Shown here in pieces: positions 8,072-12,608 of a DNA stretch of 12,608 nucleotides (position 1 is the stretch's first letter; each line of letters starts with the position of its first letter). Under the pieces are notes generated by a model. It was not told where the DNA came from. It saw only the letters and a list, made by a program, of their open reading frames with translations, and made no database searches. Origin of the DNA: Alphaproteobacteria bacterium (GTDB lineage: Bacteria > Pseudomonadota > Alphaproteobacteria > Caulobacterales > Parvularculaceae); NCBI GenBank assembly GCA_030428745.1, contig JAUIEG010000023.1:1-12608 (forward strand), in the 5' to 3' direction. Position numbers and translations under genes: made by a program.

Positions 8072-8125
8072 GTAAACCATGATCCGCCGATGAGTTGCGT
8101 TGAGGTCTGCGGGACGGCGCTGCGC

Positions 8126-9382
8126 TCAGATCGCGGCGCGCTCAGTCCCGCGCCATGCATCCAACCTCTGGCGATACCAAATACCGAAATCTGCGATACG
8201 CGCTTCCTGGGTGGAATAGCGTCCGGGCTGATAGGCGCGCGAGGCGACGCCAAGCTGATTGTCGTCCGTGATCTTCTTGTCTTCAGCCGTCGTAATCTTC
8301 CAAAGCGCCGCCATCCGCTCGACATCGACGTCTTTTTCGAGATCCGCCGTCTCGTTTACGAGCCAGATGATTTCGAAATCCGTCTGCGTCTCGGATATCG
8401 GAACGATACGGAACAAGAGCGCATAGTCATTGTTGATCAACGCAATCGATAGCGGGTTGAAAGAGGCCGCGGTCTGACCGCCGTCAAATTCCCGATAGTC
8501 GCCCATCAGGGGCGCAACGGGTTTGCCGTCCAGAGATTCCGTCAGAAAGCCGTCGGCGATCGGCAGTCGTGATCCGGCCTGAAAATGCAACGACTGCGGG
8601 CCGTCATGAAAGGTCCCGGCGAAATGTCCCCTCGCTGTGACTTCGGCTTCCCAGTCGTGAAGGATCTTTTCATACCGCGCCACGGCTTCCGCATCGCCCG
8701 ATCCCGGGCCGGCGCCCAGCGCCAGCATCTTTAACTTATCGTGTACGGAGCAATAGGTCTTGTGCGAGGGCGTGCAGTGATAGCACTCAAAGAAATTCTC
8801 GACGACGAGTTTCCAGTTCGCCTCATTTCGCACGGCCATGCGCGCGGCGACCTTCGCCTTGTCGAGGCCGTGCGGCGCCAGATAGTCTTCAAACCGCGCG
8901 ATGAACGCGTCAAAATCCGGCGGATCGCCCGCGTGAAAATTCACGAAAACAAGCCCCGCCCGCTCATGCACATGGATCGGCTTCAGCCCGGCTTCCGACT
9001 TGTCGAAGTCTGGCGCCATAAGCGGCGCGCCCTTGAGCCTCCCGTCCGTGGCGTAAGTCCAGCCATGATAGGGGCAGGTAAGGCCGCTTGAGCGCCCTTC
9101 CTTTTCAAGGCAAATCCGCGACCCGCGGTGACGGCAAACATTGTAAAAGCCGCGAAGTTCGCCGTCCCGGCCGCGAACAAGGATGTAGCTTTCATCGCCG
9201 AAGACCATGGTCCGCCATTGGCCGGGCTCTTTCAGGCAACTGGCATGATCCGCGAGCACCCATTGCGTGTCGCCGACCATTTTCAGATCGTCTTCGAACT
9301 GCTGGCGCGACATATATTCTTCTTGAGGTAGGCTATACCCTTCCCGCCACTCCGTCACTGCGCCATTCCCGTGTTGCTGCAT
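8126..9382 (-). CDS. Rieske non-heme iron oxygenase alpha subunit, quaternary-amine type
   Basis: This is a two-metal oxygenase that would hydroxylate its substrate with O2 and electrons from a reductase. The 418 residues start with YSLPQEEYMSRQQFEDDL. The Rieske [2Fe-2S] domain follows with ligands Cys83, His85, Cys103 and His106 (NVCRHRGSR and CPYHGWTY). The catalytic domain has NWKLVVENFFECYHCTPSH, with His202 and His207 as iron ligands and Asp368 (TAED) as the likely third. The residue expected to bridge the two metal sites is Glu199, where ring-hydroxylating dioxygenases have Asp; a Glu is described for carnitine oxygenase CntA. The overall pattern fits the single-subunit enzymes that attack glycine betaine, proline betaine, carnitine or choline. 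I do not assign a substrate. The start at 9382 is chosen for family-like length; a GTG at 9418 is possible, and neither has a strong ribosome binding site. No beta-subunit gene is nearby. Confidence 0.88.
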   Translation of the reverse strand: MQQHGNGAVTEWREGYSLPQEEYMSRQQFEDDLKMVGDTQWVLADHASCLKEPGQWRTMVFGDESYILVRGRDGELRGFYNVCRHRGSRICLEKEGRSSGLTCPYHGWTYATDGRLKGAPLMAPDFDKSEAGLKPIHVHERAGLVFVNFHAGDPPDFDAFIARFEDYLAPHGLDKAKVAARMAVRNEANWKLVVENFFECYHCTPSHKTYCSVHDKLKMLALGAGPGSGDAEAVARYEKILHDWEAEVTARGHFAGTFHDGPQSLHFQAGSRLPIADGFLTESLDGKPVAPLMGDYREFDGGQTAASFNPLSIALINNDYALLFRIVPISETQTDFEIIWLVNETADLEKDVDVERMAALWKITTAEDKKITDDNQLGVASRAYQPGRYSTQEARIADFGIWYRQRLDAWRGTERAAI

Positions 9383-9491
9383 TTCGCAGTTTAAGATTAG
9401 AACTTCGCTGTGCCGCACTCAAGAACGCAAGCCCGTTCAGATGAAAATCGTCCGCAGTGCGAACATCGCCGCGCCGCGCGCATGCCGCCCT

Positions 9492-10919
9492 TTACGCCTT
9501 CACGATTTTCACGGTCTGCATATTGGTGTTTTCCGCAAGGCCCCAATGGCCGAATTCGCATCCGAGTCCCGACTGTTTCATGCCGGCCATGGGCGCGTCC
9601 GGCTGGATCGCGGCATGGGCGTTGACCCAGACCGACCCCGCCTCGAGACGGCCGACAAGCGCCGACGCCCTGTCGAGATCGGCGGACCAGATTGATCCGC
9701 CCAGCCCTTGCGAACTGGCGTTCGCCCGCGCCATGGCGTCGTTAATATCCGTGTACTTTACAATCGGCAGGATGGGGCCGAACTGCTCTTCGTCCACCAA
9801 GCGCGCGCCGTCGCTGATGTCGGCCACGATGGTCGGCGGATAGAAAAATCCGCCGCCCTCTTCCGGCGCTTCGCCGCCACACAGGAAACGCCCGCCCGCT
9901 TGCCGCGCCTCATCCGCCAGCCGCTTCACAATATCCAGTTGCTTTTGGTTCTGAAGGGGCCCGAGATCGGTCGCTTCATCGAGGCCGTCTCCGACCTTCA
10001 CGCTTTTTGCAATCGCGGCCAGTTCGGCGCCGAGCGCTTCGTAAATATCCTCATGCACGTAAAGGCGCTTCAGCGCCTGACAGGTCTGTCCATTGTTGTG
10101 AAAACAGGCGCCAAACAATTTCGGGGCCGTCTCTTTCACATCCACGTCGGGAAGTACGATTCCGGCATCATTGCCGCCGAGTTCGAGGGTCAGGCGCTTG
10201 AGGTTACCGGATGCGGCGGCCATAACCGCACGCCCCGTCGGACTTGAGCCGGTAAAGACGAGTTTGTCGATATCCGCATGGCGCGCAATCGCCGCCCCCA
10301 CATCGCCGCCGCCGGACACAGCGTTCAGAACACCCGCCGGAAGGATTTCATTCGCCAGTTCGATAAACCGCAAGGTCGTCGCCGGCGTAAATTCGGACGG
10401 CTTCGCCACGACCGTATTGCCGGCGAGCAAGGCCGGCGCATAGTGCCACACCCCGATCATGAGCGGCCAGTTCCACGGCGTGATCGAGCCCACAACGCCG
10501 ATCGGAAGGCGGCGAACCTCCACCCGCGCCTCTGCATCGTCCTGGACGATTTCAACCGGAAGCTCCGTGGCGGCGGTCGCCTGCATCCACGCAATGGAAC
10601 CGCCAATTTCCATCGCCGATCCGACGCCGCCATATCCCTTTACGGGTTTGCCCGTTTCCTTTGTGCAAAGCGCCATCAGCTCTGAAAAATTGGCTTCCAG
10701 CATCGCCGCCAGTTCGCGCAGTTTTTCCCGGCGCTTCGCGATTGGCGTCGTCGACCAGGCTGGAAAGGCGGCCCGCGCGGCCTTGACGGCGGCGTCAACA
10801 TGTTCCGGCCCGCCTTTTGGCGCCGTCGCAAAACCGCGGCCCGTCGCGGGATTGATGACCATGTCCGTTTCTCCGGCGGCGACGCGTTCTCCGCCGATCA
10901 TCATTGCGAAGTCAGTCAT
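9492..10919 (-). CDS. NAD(P)-dependent aldehyde dehydrogenase
   Basis: This enzyme oxidises an aldehyde to the acid with NAD(P)+. The 475 residues match the family. All key residues are in place: Asn150 in TPWNWPLM, Lys173 in VAKPSE, the general base Glu246 in ELGGN, and the nucleophile Cys280 in NNGQTC, with EEQFGPILP further on. The substrate class cannot be read reliably; aminoaldehyde, betaine-aldehyde and general aliphatic aldehyde enzymes all look similar. AGGAG lies about nine bases before the ATG at 10919. The Rieske gene follows after roughly 110 bases and the DAO-type flavoprotein gene ends 99 bases upstream. The context suggests it handles an aldehyde released by the oxygenase or by the amine oxidation next door, or betaine aldehyde if choline feeds the pathway. 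Confidence 0.93.
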   Translation of the reverse strand: MTDFAMMIGGERVAAGETDMVINPATGRGFATAPKGGPEHVDAAVKAARAAFPAWSTTPIAKRREKLRELAAMLEANFSELMALCTKETGKPVKGYGGVGSAMEIGGSIAWMQATAATELPVEIVQDDAEARVEVRRLPIGVVGSITPWNWPLMIGVWHYAPALLAGNTVVAKPSEFTPATTLRFIELANEILPAGVLNAVSGGGDVGAAIARHADIDKLVFTGSSPTGRAVMAAASGNLKRLTLELGGNDAGIVLPDVDVKETAPKLFGACFHNNGQTCQALKRLYVHEDIYEALGAELAAIAKSVKVGDGLDEATDLGPLQNQKQLDIVKRLADEARQAGGRFLCGGEAPEEGGGFFYPPTIVADISDGARLVDEEQFGPILPIVKYTDINDAMARANASSQGLGGSIWSADLDRASALVGRLEAGSVWVNAHAAIQPDAPMAGMKQSGLGCEFGHWGLAENTNMQTVKIVKA

Positions 10920-11018
10920 GTTAACAGGCTCCTGTACTGTCGTGTGAACCGCATCGCATTCAAGTCAATGCGAAACTAAATACTTGAAACGAAGCGTCCC
11001 GAGCATACGGTCCCCATG

Positions 11019-12320
11019 TCAAAAGCGATCAAAGCGATATGGCGCCGGATCGACGATCGGTTGCTCATGCATCACAAGGTCGGTGGCCAGCCGTCCGGCG
11101 GCCGGCGACGTTCCAAATCCGTGCCCCGAAAATCCGGCCGCGAGCGTAAGCCCGGGCAACGCCGCGATGCGCGAAATCACCGGGTTGGAGTCCGGCGTCA
11201 CGTCCATCAACCCGGCCCAGCTTTCGCTGATCGCGGCATTTTCAAAAGCCGGCCACGCCTTCGCCAGATTCGCCATGGCTTGCGACAGGATGCGCCGGTC
11301 GGGGGCCGGGGCCATAACCCGCAGACATTCAAACGGCGATGTCGACGCCCCGCTCCAGCGACGGGCGAGATTGAAATCCTCGATGAAATGGCACCCCAGC
11401 GAAAGGCGGATTTGATTCCGGTTCGCTCGCAGGGCAGCCAGATACTTTCCGCCAATCCGCAGATGATCCATCGAGAGGGGCGCCGTAACCGCCCCGCGAT
11501 GCATAACGATGTAACCGCCGCCGGCATGCTTTCGGAATGAGAAGTCGGATGCGCCGACGGCGATATTCGTTGGCCCGTCGATTGGCGCGGTCCGGATGAC
11601 GGACGCCCCCATAGGCAAGGTCGGCAGCGCAAGCTTCATATTCCCCAGAAAACGCCGCGACCAATATCCGCCGGCGAGCAGCACCTCCTCACACCGGATC
11701 TCGCCGCGCTCGGTCACGACGCCCGCAACCCGTCCGCCAGACAGGGAGAGCGTGCGTGCGGCGCAGTCCTGAATGAGAACGGCGCCGCTTTTTTGCGCAG
11801 CCTTCGCGACGGCTGCAAGAGCGATGTCGGGCTCTGCGTAGCCGTCAGAGGGATCGTAAATTCCGCCGGCCCATGTCTGCGCCGTCTCCGGCGCGAGCCG
11901 GTCGATATCTCGCGGCGTCACCAATCGGGCGCCAAGAGAAAGCCCCTCAACGCCCTCAAGCCAGTTGCGATAAGGCTCAAGCTCATCTTCGCGGCGCGCG
12001 AGGAACATGATGCCGGCTTGCCTGTACCCCACATCGACGCCGGTTCTTTCGGCCATCTCGCCCCATAGCCGCTCCGCCGCGAATGCGAGCGGCACATCTT
12101 TTGGAGTCCGGTTCAGCTTGCGAATCCAGCCGAGATTCCGGGATGACTGTTCGGCGCCGAGCCTGCCCTTTTCGAGCAACACAACCGGAACGCCGCGCTC
12201 GGCCAGATTGAGCGCCGCCGTTAGCCCCACAATCCCGCCACCAATCACCACGACTGTCGTTTTAGTCGGCGGATCGGCCGGCGTTTGAATGGTTTCAATA
12301 ACTGGTGCCACGCGTGACAT
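11019..12320 (-). CDS. DAO-family FAD-dependent amine/amino-acid oxidoreductase
   Basis: This is a flavoprotein of the D-amino acid oxidase / glycine oxidase / sarcosine oxidase group, which oxidises a C-N bond to an imine and, for N-methyl substrates, releases formaldehyde. The 433 residues hold the Rossmann FAD site VVVIGGGIVGLTAALNLAERG at about 23-43, the ribityl-binding acid in LLEKG, the family segment EQSSRNLGWIR at about 57-67, and the C-terminal FAD motif GFSGHGFGTSPAAGRLA near 396. Some twenty residues precede the Rossmann strand without a signal peptide. I prefer the ATG at 12320 to a TTG at 12338; neither has a clear ribosome binding site. It lies 42 bases after the RidA-like gene, so the imine product and the Rid protein may be linked. 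Whether it uses O2 or a quinone/ETF cannot be told from sequence. Confidence 0.9.
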   Translation of the reverse strand: MSRVAPVIETIQTPADPPTKTTVVVIGGGIVGLTAALNLAERGVPVVLLEKGRLGAEQSSRNLGWIRKLNRTPKDVPLAFAAERLWGEMAERTGVDVGYRQAGIMFLARREDELEPYRNWLEGVEGLSLGARLVTPRDIDRLAPETAQTWAGGIYDPSDGYAEPDIALAAVAKAAQKSGAVLIQDCAARTLSLSGGRVAGVVTERGEIRCEEVLLAGGYWSRRFLGNMKLALPTLPMGASVIRTAPIDGPTNIAVGASDFSFRKHAGGGYIVMHRGAVTAPLSMDHLRIGGKYLAALRANRNQIRLSLGCHFIEDFNLARRWSGASTSPFECLRVMAPAPDRRILSQAMANLAKAWPAFENAAISESWAGLMDVTPDSNPVISRIAALPGLTLAAGFSGHGFGTSPAAGRLATDLVMHEQPIVDPAPYRFDRF

Positions 12321-12362
12321 CCCGGTATTCGGCAGCAAACCGCCGCGATGAAGAAATCTCGC

Positions 12363-12608
12363 CTATGCTTGCAGCCTAACCCGCTCCTGCGCCGCTTGCG
12401 ACGCACCGCGGTAGGCCGTGACTTCCATTTCGACTTTATAAATCGGCGCCGCGAGCGGACAGCATGTCAGCACACTGGCCGGATCGATATCGCGAAACTT
12501 TTCGCCGAGAACCTTGGTCACCGGGCCGATATTGGCCGGCTCGGGAATATAAACGCGATAGGCCACAATGTCCGCCAGACAGGAATCCGCCGCGGCGAGC
12601 GCGCGCTC
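12363..12608 (-). CDS. RidA/YjgF-family protein, 5' end outside the window
   Basis: The last 81 residues of a RidA/YjgF/UK114 protein are visible; the start lies past the window end. The pattern ERALAAADSCLADIVAYRVYIPEPANIGPVTKVLGEKF and VEMEVTAYRG is the family C-terminal half. RidA proper has PAR at the start of its penultimate strand, and the Arg is needed for imine hydrolysis. Here the matching segment reads DPASVLTCCPL, with Ser in place of Arg. Such Arg-lacking members belong to Rid groups whose activity differs or is unknown. The stop at 12363 is 42 bases before the flavoprotein start, so both are probably in one operon, which hints at a role in handling the product of that oxidation. 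The frame has an in-frame GTG at 12566, but the family match continues upstream of it. Confidence 0.85.
   Translation of the reverse strand, partial: ERALAAADSCLADIVAYRVYIPEPANIGPVTKVLGEKFRDIDPASVLTCCPLAAPIYKVEMEVTAYRGASQAAQERVRLQA

Noticed and set aside
7898..8080. A 60-residue minus-strand open frame between the Rieske gene and purU
   Set aside because: It has no recognisable family feature, only a weak ribosome binding site, and its start region is the hairpin sequence. It looks like chance in GC-rich DNA.

Overview
The window looks like the chromosome of a GC-rich alphaproteobacterium, possibly of the Hyphomicrobiales. The evidence is the codon use, an ETF pair of alphaproteobacterial type, and a DUF3489-DUF2924-serine recombinase module of the kind common in that class. 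This placement rests on recognition only; no marker gene is present.

Region 1 (1-2970, plus strand) is the worn remains of a mobile element. A gene-free leader (1-356) is followed by an intact small DUF3489 gene (357-611). This overlaps by ATGA the start of a DUF2924 gene whose 3' end is lost. A deletion near 923-932 joins that gene, out of frame, to a large serine recombinase that has lost its N-terminus and catalytic serine. Downstream lie about 560 gene-free bases with an inverted repeat and a cluster of CAGGGAA(A/T)TT-type repeats. The cluster ends about 80 bases before the next gene.

Region 2 (2971-12608, minus strand throughout) is a catabolic cluster. In transcription order it holds a RidA-like protein (cut by the window edge), a DAO-family flavoprotein, an aldehyde dehydrogenase, a Rieske oxygenase alpha subunit, formyl-THF deformylase (PurU), FolD, ETF beta, ETF alpha, and a BphA4-type FAD/NADH reductase. 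The reductase carries a one-base frameshift.

Read together, the cluster suggests breakdown of an N-methylated compound such as a betaine or a related quaternary amine. The Rieske enzyme would hydroxylate an N-methyl group or C-N carbon with electrons from the reductase. The DAO-type flavoprotein would oxidise the resulting amine, the aldehyde dehydrogenase would oxidise an aldehyde product, and ETF would carry electrons from a flavin dehydrogenase. FolD and PurU would take one-carbon units from methylene-THF through formyl-THF to formate. The substrate cannot be fixed from sequence. No ferredoxin, transporter or regulator is in view. The broken reductase raises the question of whether the pathway is decaying or the sequence has an indel error.
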